Below are positions 20,164 through 28,986 of a DNA stretch of 64,000 nt, one piece after another. This DNA is from Nitrosopumilaceae archaeon (GTDB lineage: Archaea > Thermoproteota > Nitrososphaeria > Nitrososphaerales > Nitrosopumilaceae). The notes beneath the pieces are model-generated. The model saw only the letters and a list, made by a program, of their open reading frames with translations, ran no database searches and was not told the DNA's origin. Position 1 is the stretch's first letter; each line of letters begins with the position of its first letter. Position numbers and translations under genes: made by a program. The stretch is from contig SYJQ01000028.1 in assembly GCA_005798405.1 (NCBI GenBank), forward strand, positions 1 through 64,000, written 5' to 3'.

Positions 20164-22063
20164 GACTTAGAACCTCTCTCTTGTTCGCCTTATTTTCAAT
20201 TATCTTTTTTAGTGAATCATAAATTTCAGTACTGGTCATTCCTCTTCCAGTATATTTTAGTACGAAATAATCAATTTCACGTGATATGTTTTGCTTGAAG
20301 ATCTTGCCTAGTTGTCCTGAATGATTTGCCTCGATATCAATGATAGTTTTTGCATCTTTTAGAATAGACTTGACATAATCAGATGGGAATGGATGAATCA
20401 ATTTAATTTGGATAAATCCAATATTGATTCCTTCTTTTTTAAGCATTGAAATAGCATCCAAAATAGGACCCTTGGTAGATCCCCACGAGATAATAGTGAA
20501 ATCATAGATACCAAATGAAACAACTTGTTCGTCATCTGGAATTTTTTTTGTTATCAGATCTAATCTAGACATTCTCTTATCCATCATTTTGATACGTACT
20601 TGAGGATCTTCTGTAATATGGCCAAATTCGTCTGATTCATCTCCAGTATTCCAAAAAACCCCATTATCCAATCCTAACCTAGAACGAGGGGAGATTCCAT
20701 CGTCAGTAAAAGCAAATCGCTTGTATTCTCCCTCTACTTTATCTAATAACATACCTCTATCAATTGAAATTTTTTGAGGATCAAATTTTTTACAGGTAAC
20801 AACTGAGCTTGAAAGAAATTTGTCCATCATGTGGATTACAGGAATTTGATAAACATCTGCATAATTAAAACATCGACCAGTATCATAGAAACTTTCTTCA
20901 ATATCACCAGAAGCATAAACAATTTTTGGAAAATCACCATGTCCTGCATGTACTGCAAAGAGCAAATCATCTTGTCCATGTCTTGTAGGAAGACCTGTGG
21001 AAGGTCCACTTCTTTGATACAGAGTAATTACAATTGGAACTTCGTTAATACCTGCCCAACCAAGTGCTTCAGTCATCAATGCAAATCCAGGTCCAGAAGT
21101 AGATGTGGAAGAACGAGTACCAGTTAGTGCTGCACCGATCATCATTCCCATTGCAGATATCTCATCTTCAGTTTGAATCACAAGAGTTGAACCAGGTCTA
21201 TCGTTTTGGATTTCTAAAAGTTCATGGGATTCAAGATAGACACTTTCATCAGAAGCAGGAGTGATTGGATAGTATGATTGAAATCTACATCCACTGACCA
21301 TTTTTCCTATCGAGGTTCCAAAATGACCCTGAACAAGAATAGTATCAGGTCGTTTAGCATTTCCAGTTAAAGCATATTGAAAACTACCAAATTTTGATTT
21401 AGCGTAATCATATGCAAAATCTGCTGCTTGTTTATTAATTTCTGCTATCTGAGGTTTTTTTGAGAATATAGAATTAATGGATTGAAGTAAAGGATCAAGG
21501 GGCATTTTGATTAGCCCTAGTGATAAAGAAACAGCAAGCACGTTAAACAATCTCACCATTCCTTTTAGTTTTGGATTTTCTGTCTTTTCAGCAAGAGTTG
21601 ACAATAATTCTCTAAAAGACACAGGGTAAAGATGGACACCTTTTTCTTTTGCAATCTCAAGAACTCCTGCAATTGTAAAAGGTTTGTTTTTAGATTCTAA
21701 TTCTTTGTGCAATCTTTCTTTAAAATAATTATCAAGTGTATGCACTTCGTCAGTGGTTGTTTTATCTAAATCAGAGTCATAAATTATCCCACAGCCTTTA
21801 GGAATTTCATTAAAATGTCTAAAAATTGTTTCAGCATCAAAAGAAGCCATAAGAGTAACATCATTTACGTTAGATCGGATTTCTTCATCAGAAACTCTAA
21901 CTGCAAAATAACTGTGTTCTCCTTTAATATTAGAATAAAATTCTCTCTTACCAAAAATTTGATATCCCATCTCGGCACAAACTTTAGAAAAAACATTAGC
22001 ACCAGAATCCACACCGCTTCCTTGCGGACCGCCAATTAACCAAGTAAAATCAATAGAAGCCAT
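20153..22063 (-). CDS. korA: 2-oxoacid:ferredoxin oxidoreductase fused gamma-alpha subunit
   Basis: [25 protein letters not shown] (gamma) then [21 protein letters not shown]...[21 protein letters not shown] (alpha). Confidence 0.92.
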   Translation of the reverse strand: MASIDFTWLIGGPQGSGVDSGANVFSKVCAEMGYQIFGKREFYSNIKGEHSYFAVRVSDEEIRSNVNDVTLMASFDAETIFRHFNEIPKGCGIIYDSDLDKTTTDEVHTLDNYFKERLHKELESKNKPFTIAGVLEIAKEKGVHLYPVSFRELLSTLAEKTENPKLKGMVRLFNVLAVSLSLGLIKMPLDPLLQSINSIFSKKPQIAEINKQAADFAYDYAKSKFGSFQYALTGNAKRPDTILVQGHFGTSIGKMVSGCRFQSYYPITPASDESVYLESHELLEIQNDRPGSTLVIQTEDEISAMGMMIGAALTGTRSSTSTSGPGFALMTEALGWAGINEVPIVITLYQRSGPSTGLPTRHGQDDLLFAVHAGHGDFPKIVYASGDIEESFYDTGRCFNYADVYQIPVIHMMDKFLSSSVVTCKKFDPQKISIDRGMLLDKVEGEYKRFAFTDDGISPRSRLGLDNGVFWNTGDESDEFGHITEDPQVRIKMMDKRMSRLDLITKKIPDDEQVVSFGIYDFTIISWGSTKGPILDAISMLKKEGINIGFIQIKLIHPFPSDYVKSILKDAKTIIDIEANHSGQLGKIFKQNISREIDYFVLKYTGRGMTSTEIYDSLKKIIENKANKREVLSHGA

Positions 22064-22113
22064 TACAATTTACTCATTTTTTTGGATATTAATAATATGA
22101 TGCATAACTTATC

Positions 22114-22254
22114 CTAACCACCTGTAGCTGAGTCAAATAATGCACATTCACATTTATCGCGTTCACCACAATATGGACAGACACAAACACATTTTTCAAT
22201 AGAATTTCCACATTCAACACAGATTGCAAATTCCTCTTCTTCAGTCTTTGACAT
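22114..22254 (-). CDS. Small Cys-rich zinc-ribbon-like protein
   Basis: MSKTEEEEFAICVECGNSIEKCVCVCPYCGERDKCECALFDSATGG; ORF track starts at 22302, but ATG 22254 is more plausible because the upstream part overlaps the promoter of the divergent gene. Confidence 0.7.
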   Translation of the reverse strand: MSKTEEEEFAICVECGNSIEKCVCVCPYCGERDKCECALFDSATGG

Positions 22255-22304
22255 CTTATCATCTAGAAAGAAATCGTATAAATGGTTTGAGATAAATCTC
22301 ACAG

Positions 22305-23279
22305 ATGATGGAAAAAAAGCGAGTTTTTCTTACCAGAACACTTCATGATTTTGCATTAAAAGAATTAAAAAAAAGATATCAGATTGAAATTCATTCAGGT
22401 AAAATCCCAATTTCAAAAACAAAATTACAATCAAAAATTGAAAATGTAGAAGGCTTGATCTGTTTTCCATATGATAAAATTGATAGTGATTTGATAGATA
22501 CCGCAAAAAAACTAAAGGTTATCAGTACCTATAGTGTTGGTTTTGATCATATAGATACCCAATATGCAAAGAAAAAGAAAATACGTGTGGGGTATACCCC
22601 AGAAGTTCTCACAGATGCAACAGCAGATTTGGCATTTTCTTTAATTTTAGATATTTTACGTAGAGTTTCAGAAGGGGATAGAATAATCAGAAATGGAAAA
22701 TGGAGACAAATTTACGGGGCATATGATTATGTGGGAACTGATCTTCAAGGTAAAACATTAGGAATTTTTGGATTGGGAAGAATTGGAAGTACTCTTGCAA
22801 AGCGTGCCAAGTCATTTGATATGAAAATAATATATCACAATAGAAAACAGGTTTCTAAAAACAAAGAAAAATCATTAGGAGTAAAATATGTCACACTAGA
22901 CAAACTGATAACGCAAAGTGACGTGATTTCAATTCATGTTCCACATACAAAAGAAACAGATCGATTGTTCGACATGAAAATTTTTAAAAAAATGAAAAAG
23001 TCTGCATTTTTAATTAATACTGCACGAGGTAAAATCGTTAATGAAAAAGATCTCATAATAGCACTAAATAAAAAAATCATCGCCGGCGCTGCACTTGACG
23101 TATATGAATTCGAACCGATCAGTAAAAAAAATCCATTAACAAAGATACAAAATGTCGTGTTAGCACCTCATATAGGAAGCTCAACCAAAGAGACAAGAAC
23201 AAAAATGGCAGAAATCACGATAAAGAATCTAAATCTAGGACTAGATGGAAAATCCCCCATCTATTCTGTTGGATATTAG
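22305..23279 (+). CDS. D-2-hydroxyacid dehydrogenase (NAD-binding)
   Basis: LGIFGLGRIGSTLAKRAKSFDMKIIYHNR; INTARGKIVNEKDLI; LAPHIGSSTKETR. Confidence 0.9.
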   Translation: MMEKKRVFLTRTLHDFALKELKKRYQIEIHSGKIPISKTKLQSKIENVEGLICFPYDKIDSDLIDTAKKLKVISTYSVGFDHIDTQYAKKKKIRVGYTPEVLTDATADLAFSLILDILRRVSEGDRIIRNGKWRQIYGAYDYVGTDLQGKTLGIFGLGRIGSTLAKRAKSFDMKIIYHNRKQVSKNKEKSLGVKYVTLDKLITQSDVISIHVPHTKETDRLFDMKIFKKMKKSAFLINTARGKIVNEKDLIIALNKKIIAGAALDVYEFEPISKKNPLTKIQNVVLAPHIGSSTKETRTKMAEITIKNLNLGLDGKSPIYSVGY

Positions 23280-23325
23280 CAAGTTAAAATTCAGGCTTAA
23301 AATAGATGAGAAAAACTGTGCAGTT

Positions 23326-23336
23326 TTTATATAAAG
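23326..23336 (+). promoter_or_regulatory. TATA-box-like element upstream of microORF
   Basis: ttatataaaga about 25 bp 5' of the TTG at 23356, the spacing expected for an archaeal leaderless start. Confidence 0.5.
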
Positions 23337-23355
23337 AATGTAAATCATTAGTAGA

Positions 23356-23445
23356 TTGAAAAAATTCAAACATACAAACGAAGAATTAGAATTAGCTAAA
23401 CAACAATCTGAAAAAGAAAAGAAGAAAAAACAATTAGAACAATAA
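23356..23445 (+). CDS. Candidate microprotein, 29 aa (MKKFKHTNEELELAKQQSEKEKKKKQLEQ)
   Basis: TTG-initiated ORF below the 60-aa cutoff of the supplied track; TATA-like element upstream and hairpin/T-tract downstream. Confidence 0.5.
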   Translation: MKKFKHTNEELELAKQQSEKEKKKKQLEQ

Positions 23446-23456
23446 AAAATTTTTCT

Positions 23457-23486
23457 CCTTGTCATTTTCAGACAAGGCATTTTTTT
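23457..23486 (+). terminator. Hairpin plus T-tract (CCTTGTC-ATTTTCA-GACAAGG-CATTTTTTT)
   Basis: Perfect 7-bp inverted repeat followed by seven T residues. Confidence 0.6.
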
Positions 23487-23858
23487 AAAATTGAATTTTC
23501 AAACCATGTTTTTGATATAATTTTTCATATATTTTTTTTCGTTCAAAGTTGATATTGTTACTCGAATCATACATTTTTGTAAAAAATGCGCCTAGTATTC
23601 GTTCGTGCTTTTCATCAAAAAAGTGGATACTAAAGCTAGTACGATCAGGTTTGTCTTCCTCAATAAACTCAGTAGTTCTTATCGATTCAGAATTAATGTG
23701 CATATGAGCAGCCCATTATTATCACCGATAGTAATCCATTTTTCTTTCTGTTTAACATGAAGAGAATTACTTCTAATCTCAGAGACGGCTGCGTTATTTT
23801 TTATTATCAGTAAAACATCATCAACTTCTAGCAAATCAGATAAGAGATCCAAAAGCAA
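23485..23858 (-). pseudogene. Frame-disrupted small gene (heme-utilisation-like fold suspected); ORF track shows only the C-terminal 72 aa (23485-23703)
   Basis: Upstream frame encodes MLLLDLLSDLLEVDDVLLIIKNNAAVSEIRSNSLHVKQKEKWITIGDNNG; adding one base in GGG (23712-23714) joins it to AAHMHINSESIRTTEFIEEDKPDRTSFSIHFFDEKHERILGAFFTKMYD...; total becomes 375 nt = 125 codons. Confidence 0.6.
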
Positions 23859-23884
23859 TACAGATAGATTAAAAAGAAATTATT

Positions 23885-24166
23885 TCAATTTTTATGATTT
23901 TTGGTGTCTAATTGAACAAAATCATCAGGATCACCATGTATACAGTCAGTTCCAACTGCCTTTAGTGGAGAAAAACTAATTTTTCCACGAGGTAGTTTGT
24001 TTTCGTTCTGAAGAAATTGAATTTTTCCTGAAACTATTTGTTTATGTTTATCACATGTTACACCAACCATGTATTCGTCTTTTTCTACCACAACAGAGAC
24101 TACAAATTCTGGTGGATTGACACATTGTTTTCCATCTTCCATTATAGAGCATCTATCAGGCAGCAC
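23885..24166 (-). CDS. Hypothetical protein (93 aa)
   Basis: ORF MLPDRCSIMEDGKQCVNPPEFVVSVVVEKDEYMVGVTCDKHK... Confidence 0.65.
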   Translation of the reverse strand: MLPDRCSIMEDGKQCVNPPEFVVSVVVEKDEYMVGVTCDKHKQIVSGKIQFLQNENKLPRGKISFSPLKAVGTDCIHGDPDDFVQLDTKNHKN

Positions 24167-24248
24167 AATTAGAACCAGATTTTATACGATATTAATCTTG
24201 ATTGTTACGTATTCAATTTAATATTGATGAATATGAAAAGGATATGTA

Positions 24249-25559
24249 TTGACACATAATTTTGATCTAGTGATTATAGGTGGAGGAATACTAGGTACTT
24301 CAATTTCATATTTTCTGGGTTTTCTAAATAAAACAAAAAAAATTGCAGTTATAGAACAAGCTCACAGTGTTGCATTTCACACAAGTGGCAGAAACACAGG
24401 AAAAGTTCATGCTCCATACTTGTACAATCCTGAAAAGAAGAAGATGTTTGCAAAAGCGGCTTTTCACGGATATGAAATGTGGGAAGAGTATTCTAAACTG
24501 AAAAGTGTACCATTTAAAAAAGACGGAGTAATTGAAGTGTCCTTAGACGAAAAAGGAAACAAAGTTCTTGAAAAATATCTAAAATGGGGAAAACAGAACG
24601 GGTTGGAGGACATAGATATCAAATTAATGGATAAAAACGAATTAAAAAAAATAGAACCTGAAATAAAATGTGAATCTGCACTTTATGTGTATAAAGATGG
24701 GTCTACAGATTATTCTAAATTTACTGATGCATTGATGCAAGATAGTAAAAATAATGGAATAAATTTTCTTTTAGATACTAAAGTAACCAATATTAAAAAA
24801 ATAGATGGTAGATGGAAAATTACACTAAATAATGAACATGTGATTTTTGCAAATTTTATCATTAACGCAGCAGGGGGGGAGGCAGTAGATATTGCGCATA
24901 AATTAGATGTTGGAGAGACATTTACAGATGTACATTTTAGAGGAGAGTATTGGAGAGCGCCAAAAGAATACAATAGTTTGACAAAAACAAGTGTGTATTC
25001 CGTACCAGAATATCCAGATTATCCATTTTTGGATCCACATTGGATTATCAGAGTTGATGGAAGTTGCGAAATTGGGCCAAATGCAGTACCAGTGTTTAGT
25101 CCATATGGATACAACAAAACAGAAAACATCAAAGAATTCATTCCAAAAATGTTGGAGATGCTCAAATCTGGAGCAAGAAAGGCAATATTTGACAAACAAT
25201 TCCAAGAACTGGCAATAAATGAAATTCAATCCTCAATGTCAAAATCCGCAATGATTAGCAGAGTGAAACGGTTCTTACCAAAAATTGATGTGGAGAAAAT
25301 CACAGAGAAAGGAACTGCTGGAATTCGTTCATCTGTAATAAATAATGAAGGAAAATTTGTCCCAGATGTAATTTTAGAGGGGGACACAATGTCTTTTCAT
25401 ATTTTAAATTATAACTCTCCAGGAGCCACAGGTGCTTTACCATTTTCTGCGTATGTCGTAGATCATCTAAACAGACAAGGAATGTTTGAGAGTGAAAATT
25501 CAGACGCACGATGTGGGCCTTGGAAATTTAGCAATATAATTGAAAAATTAGCATTGTAG
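24249..25559 (+). CDS. FAD-dependent oxidoreductase, L-2-hydroxyglutarate oxidase-like
   Basis: DLVIIGGGILGTSISYFLG; HTSGRNTGKVHAPYLYNPEKKKMFAKAAFHGYEMWEEY; C-terminal GTAGIRSSVINNEGKFVPD...NYNSPGATGALPFSAYV. Confidence 0.83.
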   Translation: MTHNFDLVIIGGGILGTSISYFLGFLNKTKKIAVIEQAHSVAFHTSGRNTGKVHAPYLYNPEKKKMFAKAAFHGYEMWEEYSKLKSVPFKKDGVIEVSLDEKGNKVLEKYLKWGKQNGLEDIDIKLMDKNELKKIEPEIKCESALYVYKDGSTDYSKFTDALMQDSKNNGINFLLDTKVTNIKKIDGRWKITLNNEHVIFANFIINAAGGEAVDIAHKLDVGETFTDVHFRGEYWRAPKEYNSLTKTSVYSVPEYPDYPFLDPHWIIRVDGSCEIGPNAVPVFSPYGYNKTENIKEFIPKMLEMLKSGARKAIFDKQFQELAINEIQSSMSKSAMISRVKRFLPKIDVEKITEKGTAGIRSSVINNEGKFVPDVILEGDTMSFHILNYNSPGATGALPFSAYVVDHLNRQGMFESENSDARCGPWKFSNIIEKLAL

Positions 25560-25563
25560 AAAA

Positions 25564-25664
25564 TGGCGCCGGGAGGGAGATTTGAACTCCCGTTCCCTTG
25601 CGAGAACGCGCTTTATGGTAAATTATTTCCAGGCGCGCGCCCTACCAGGCTAGGCGACCCCGGC
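25564..25664 (-). tRNA. tRNA-Ser (GGA) with about 14-nt intron at the canonical 37/38 position; CCA encoded
   Basis: RC reads GCCGGGG-UC-GCCU-AGCCUGGUA-GGGC-G-CGCGC-CUGGAA[AUAAUUUACCAUAA]A-GCGCG-long variable arm-GGGAG-UUCAAAU-CUCCC-UCCCGGC-G-CCA. Confidence 0.92.
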
Positions 25665-25732
25665 ACTTGTCTTTTGACAAATTAATTCTGGAAAATTTGA
25701 TTATATATTGTGTTACGAGATATTACAAAAAA

Positions 25733-26179
25733 TTACTTCCAGATGTTAATTGTAATGGATTTTTCTACTTTGTTTCCCATAGAATCAATTCCATCTGAGC
25801 TGATTTTGTAAAGACCCTCTAAAACAGGGACATTGTCATTTTTCATTTGATCCCAAACAAATACGATTTCTTCGCTTGGTTTTAGAGTTGTAACTGCTGG
25901 TGATACATGCGGGGAATACATCATTATTCCAAACAATCCACTTATCTTCAAGCCATAGGAGGTGTCTGAAAAAATCAGTGTGTTTGTTCCGGAATTTACA
26001 ATAGTGATTTTGATTTCCTCACCTTTCTTAAAATCGGATTTTTCGGTTACAATAGAAATAGAAGAGCCGTCTACAAACACAAGTTGGTTAGTATTTTTCA
26101 TATCATGTAGATAGAAACCAAATGCAAAACCTGCCATAACACCAACACCAATAAAAATTACAAGGCTTTTTGCTAACAA
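25733..26179 (-). CDS. Hypothetical membrane-anchored exported protein
   Basis: N-terminal TM (LAKSLVIFIGVGVMAGFAFGFYL) plus Ig-like beta-rich domain. Confidence 0.7.
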   Translation of the reverse strand: MLAKSLVIFIGVGVMAGFAFGFYLHDMKNTNQLVFVDGSSISIVTEKSDFKKGEEIKITIVNSGTNTLIFSDTSYGLKISGLFGIMMYSPHVSPAVTTLKPSEEIVFVWDQMKNDNVPVLEGLYKISSDGIDSMGNKVEKSITINIWK

Positions 26180-26206
26180 TTATTCAAGAGTTTTTTGTTT
26201 GATTTT

Positions 26207-27205
26207 TTAATCCTTTGGAGGAGTTTTTGATCTCCATTTCTTGGGATATGTATTAGGGGCCATGATTATTCGTTTCGTCTCAAAAGCATAACCTTTAGTT
26301 GCATCACGTATTTCTTCCTCAGACATCATAGATTCGGCCAAAGCTATGGCTTCTCCTTTTTGTGTATAGATTCCCACAATGTCGCCTTTTTTTAGATTTG
26401 GTGAGATTTGCAATATGCCAGGAATTGCAAGTTGAGCTCCATGACACAGTGCGTCTACTGCGGAATCACGAATCACCACAGATTTCAGTTCGCTTAGGGC
26501 ATACTCGATGGGTTTGATCATTTTCATGAGTCTAGTTTCATCTTTTTTTTCTTCCCAAAGCGCAAAAGCGTTTGCAAGCTCATGTAGTGTTACCAATCCA
26601 TCAGATTCGTGAAATTGATCAACTCTTGTTCTTCTTAGCTCGATCATAGTGGCACCAGGACCAAGGATTTCCCCAATGTCATAGTATAGTTTTCTAATGT
26701 ATGTTCCAGCCTCACACAATATACGAGTTAAGAGTAATCTCTCTTTTTGTTCTAACACTTCTAATTCATAGATAGTTCTTGTCCTAGTTTGTCTAAGAAC
26801 AGAAGAACGTTGTGGAGGTTTTTGGAAAATTTCTCCTCTGAACATATCAAGTATTTCATCTAGTTTTTCTTTTGATGGAAGAGAATGAAATCTTCCAAGT
26901 GCATGATATTCTTTTGGACCGTATAGCAACACACCAAGTGCCTTTGTTGCTTCACCAAGACCTAAAGGCAATACTCCTGAAACCTGAGGATCCAAAGTTC
27001 CACTGTGACCAATCTTTGGAATTTTGAGGATTCTTTTTGTCCAAGCAACAGTTTCGTGACTAGTTGGACCTGGAGGTTTATCTAAAATTATCAAACCATA
27101 ATTAAGTAATTGCTCAAGATTTCTTTTGTCATAATATGTCCCATATGCATTATCAGTAATATCTTGATCAATTACGATTAAATTCTGAAGTTGCTTTAGA
27201 GTCAT
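26207..27205 (-). CDS. cbf5: tRNA/rRNA pseudouridine synthase Cbf5 (dyskerin/TruB family)
   Basis: LDKPPGPTSHETVAWTKRIL...KIGHSGTLDPQVSGVLPLGLGEATK; C-terminal PUA. Confidence 0.94.
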   Translation of the reverse strand: MTLKQLQNLIVIDQDITDNAYGTYYDKRNLEQLLNYGLIILDKPPGPTSHETVAWTKRILKIPKIGHSGTLDPQVSGVLPLGLGEATKALGVLLYGPKEYHALGRFHSLPSKEKLDEILDMFRGEIFQKPPQRSSVLRQTRTRTIYELEVLEQKERLLLTRILCEAGTYIRKLYYDIGEILGPGATMIELRRTRVDQFHESDGLVTLHELANAFALWEEKKDETRLMKMIKPIEYALSELKSVVIRDSAVDALCHGAQLAIPGILQISPNLKKGDIVGIYTQKGEAIALAESMMSEEEIRDATKGYAFETKRIIMAPNTYPKKWRSKTPPKD

Positions 27206-27762
27206 AGTAATTTCCTTACTGTTTCTTTTGCAATATTAATTACTTGAGATGCATTAAGATTATCAGTGTCAATTATTTTATCAAATACGGATATGTCATT
27301 TCCAAAATCAAAATGATATAATTTCCTATATAATGCTCGATTTTTATCATATCTTATTTTTGTTATTTCGTATGCCTCTTGTGAAGTCATGTTATCTCTA
27401 GTTTGCATTCTTTTTGAACTACTGTCATGAGAGCCAGCTAGCCATATTTTGATACCATTACTGACTAACCAAGGAAGGGTATAACTTGTTATTACCATTC
27501 CTCCTTTGTTGAAAAGTTCAATTAATTTATCGTCTACTTTTTTATCAAATTCAGAATTGTTTTCTCGTTGACTGAGAAATTTCATACCGTTTTCAGTGTC
27601 CCACCAATCATCACCAATTACATCAAATCCTTGTTCTTTTGCCATTTCTTTTAAAATATCACCGCCACTAAGATATGTCAGATTAAATTCGTCTGCTAAT
27701 CCTTTTGCTACAGTTGTTTTTCCCACAGCGGGAGGACCAGAAATTACGATTGATTTAGTCAA
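27202..27762 (-). CDS. cmk: Cytidylate kinase
   Basis: IVISGPPAVGKTTVAKGLADEFNLTYLSGGDI; between cbf5 and the EMC3-like gene. Confidence 0.87.
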   Translation of the reverse strand: MTKSIVISGPPAVGKTTVAKGLADEFNLTYLSGGDILKEMAKEQGFDVIGDDWWDTENGMKFLSQRENNSEFDKKVDDKLIELFNKGGMVITSYTLPWLVSNGIKIWLAGSHDSSSKRMQTRDNMTSQEAYEITKIRYDKNRALYRKLYHFDFGNDISVFDKIIDTDNLNASQVINIAKETVRKLL

Positions 27763-28394
27763 CTGAGGTCCATAGATGTTTTTGTTATCTTCATAATGAT
27801 TCCACTAAACGCAATAGAAGCCAGAAAATACCAGGCCCAAAGAAATAGTGCATTTTCTTTTTGATAACATACATTATCTAGCTCTGCAGCTTGAGCTGCA
27901 GTACAAGTAAGATGAAAAAAATCACCAGGAATTATGTTAAGAGAAACTGGAGACAATGCTACAATGTGTGAAAACAATACAGGCAATACAAGATAAAATA
28001 TCAAAATCAAAGGAACGAATGTAATTAACATTGGTCTCATATTCATCTGCATCATTTCCATGGACATTTTGTTCATGTAAGATGATTTTTTGTTTAGATC
28101 ATTGATCTTTGCTTGATCTTTTGATCTCATTGCGGCCATTCTTTCTTTTTGCCAAGCACGTGTCTCTTTCATTATTCGTTTTAGTTTTGTTTGATCAACC
28201 ATTTTCTTTCTGACTACAGCATTAAAGATATTAAGCAAAATGCCAAATCCAGTTACTGCAAATGCAGTTAGAATTAGACCTTTAACAATGGGATCATCAC
28301 TTCCTAATGCAGCTTGACTACCACTAAGAGATGCAAAGATGTCACCTTGAAGGAATACAGAATCCAAAAATAATAAGATAAAATTAAAATCCAT
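27759..28394 (-). CDS. DUF106/EMC3-like (Oxa1 superfamily) membrane protein
   Basis: Three TM segments with a basic coiled-coil region; archaeal position next to secY/adk. Confidence 0.83.
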   Translation of the reverse strand: MDFNFILLFLDSVFLQGDIFASLSGSQAALGSDDPIVKGLILTAFAVTGFGILLNIFNAVVRKKMVDQTKLKRIMKETRAWQKERMAAMRSKDQAKINDLNKKSSYMNKMSMEMMQMNMRPMLITFVPLILIFYLVLPVLFSHIVALSPVSLNIIPGDFFHLTCTAAQAAELDNVCYQKENALFLWAWYFLASIAFSGIIMKITKTSMDLS

Positions 28395-28395
28395 T

Positions 28396-28986
28396 TTACA
28401 GTCCTATTGCTTTAATTATTTTATCAGCCACTTCATCAATCTTTCCTTCTCTGTTAAGTACGTGTTTTACAGGAGAGCCTGAAAGTACTGCACATGCAGA
28501 GATCATACCAGATTGTACATCTAATTCTTTTTTAATATTATCAATGGATATTTGATCTCTATTTCTAGTGTCGTCTTTCATTCGTCTATTGTAGATTTCT
28601 TCAGGTTTTGCAGAAACAGATACAAAGTTTGAAGGTTTCAAAATTTTTAAAACGTGCTCTGGCAATCCAGGATAATATCCCTCAGGAGAATTAATAAAAG
28701 CATGTGTATCAATAATCACCACATCATCATTTAACATTGCTAGTTTTTCAGCAGCAATTTTTTGAAGATTTTTTTGTTCAGATAAAGGTAATTTCCTTAG
28801 TTCGTCTCTGTCTTTAATGCCATTTTCTTTTGCAACATCAAACATTATACTTCCAAAACTATTAACACTAACACTTTTGTTATGATCTTTTAAAATTTCA
28901 ACTATTTTTTGTAATAAAGAAGTTTTTCCAACACCGGGTATCCCTACCACTACAACCTTTTTACTTTCTACCAAGTAAAGCACCAA
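28396..28986 (-). CDS. adkA: Adenylate kinase (archaeal type)
   Basis: VVVVGIPGVGKTSLLQKIVEIL; secY-adjacent. Confidence 0.9.
   Translation of the reverse strand: MVLYLVESKKVVVVGIPGVGKTSLLQKIVEILKDHNKSVSVNSFGSIMFDVAKENGIKDRDELRKLPLSEQKNLQKIAAEKLAMLNDDVVIIDTHAFINSPEGYYPGLPEHVLKILKPSNFVSVSAKPEEIYNRRMKDDTRNRDQISIDNIKKELDVQSGMISACAVLSGSPVKHVLNREGKIDEVADKIIKAIGL

Noticed and set aside
24903-25229. Minus-strand 108-aa ORF opposite the FAD oxidoreductase
   Set aside because: Shadow ORF: low-complexity composition, no motifs, wholly within a well-supported gene. The same applies to other antisense ORFs in the track such as 4145-4411, 6470-6748, 20831-21127, 25300-25509, 55862-56365 and 60712-60976.
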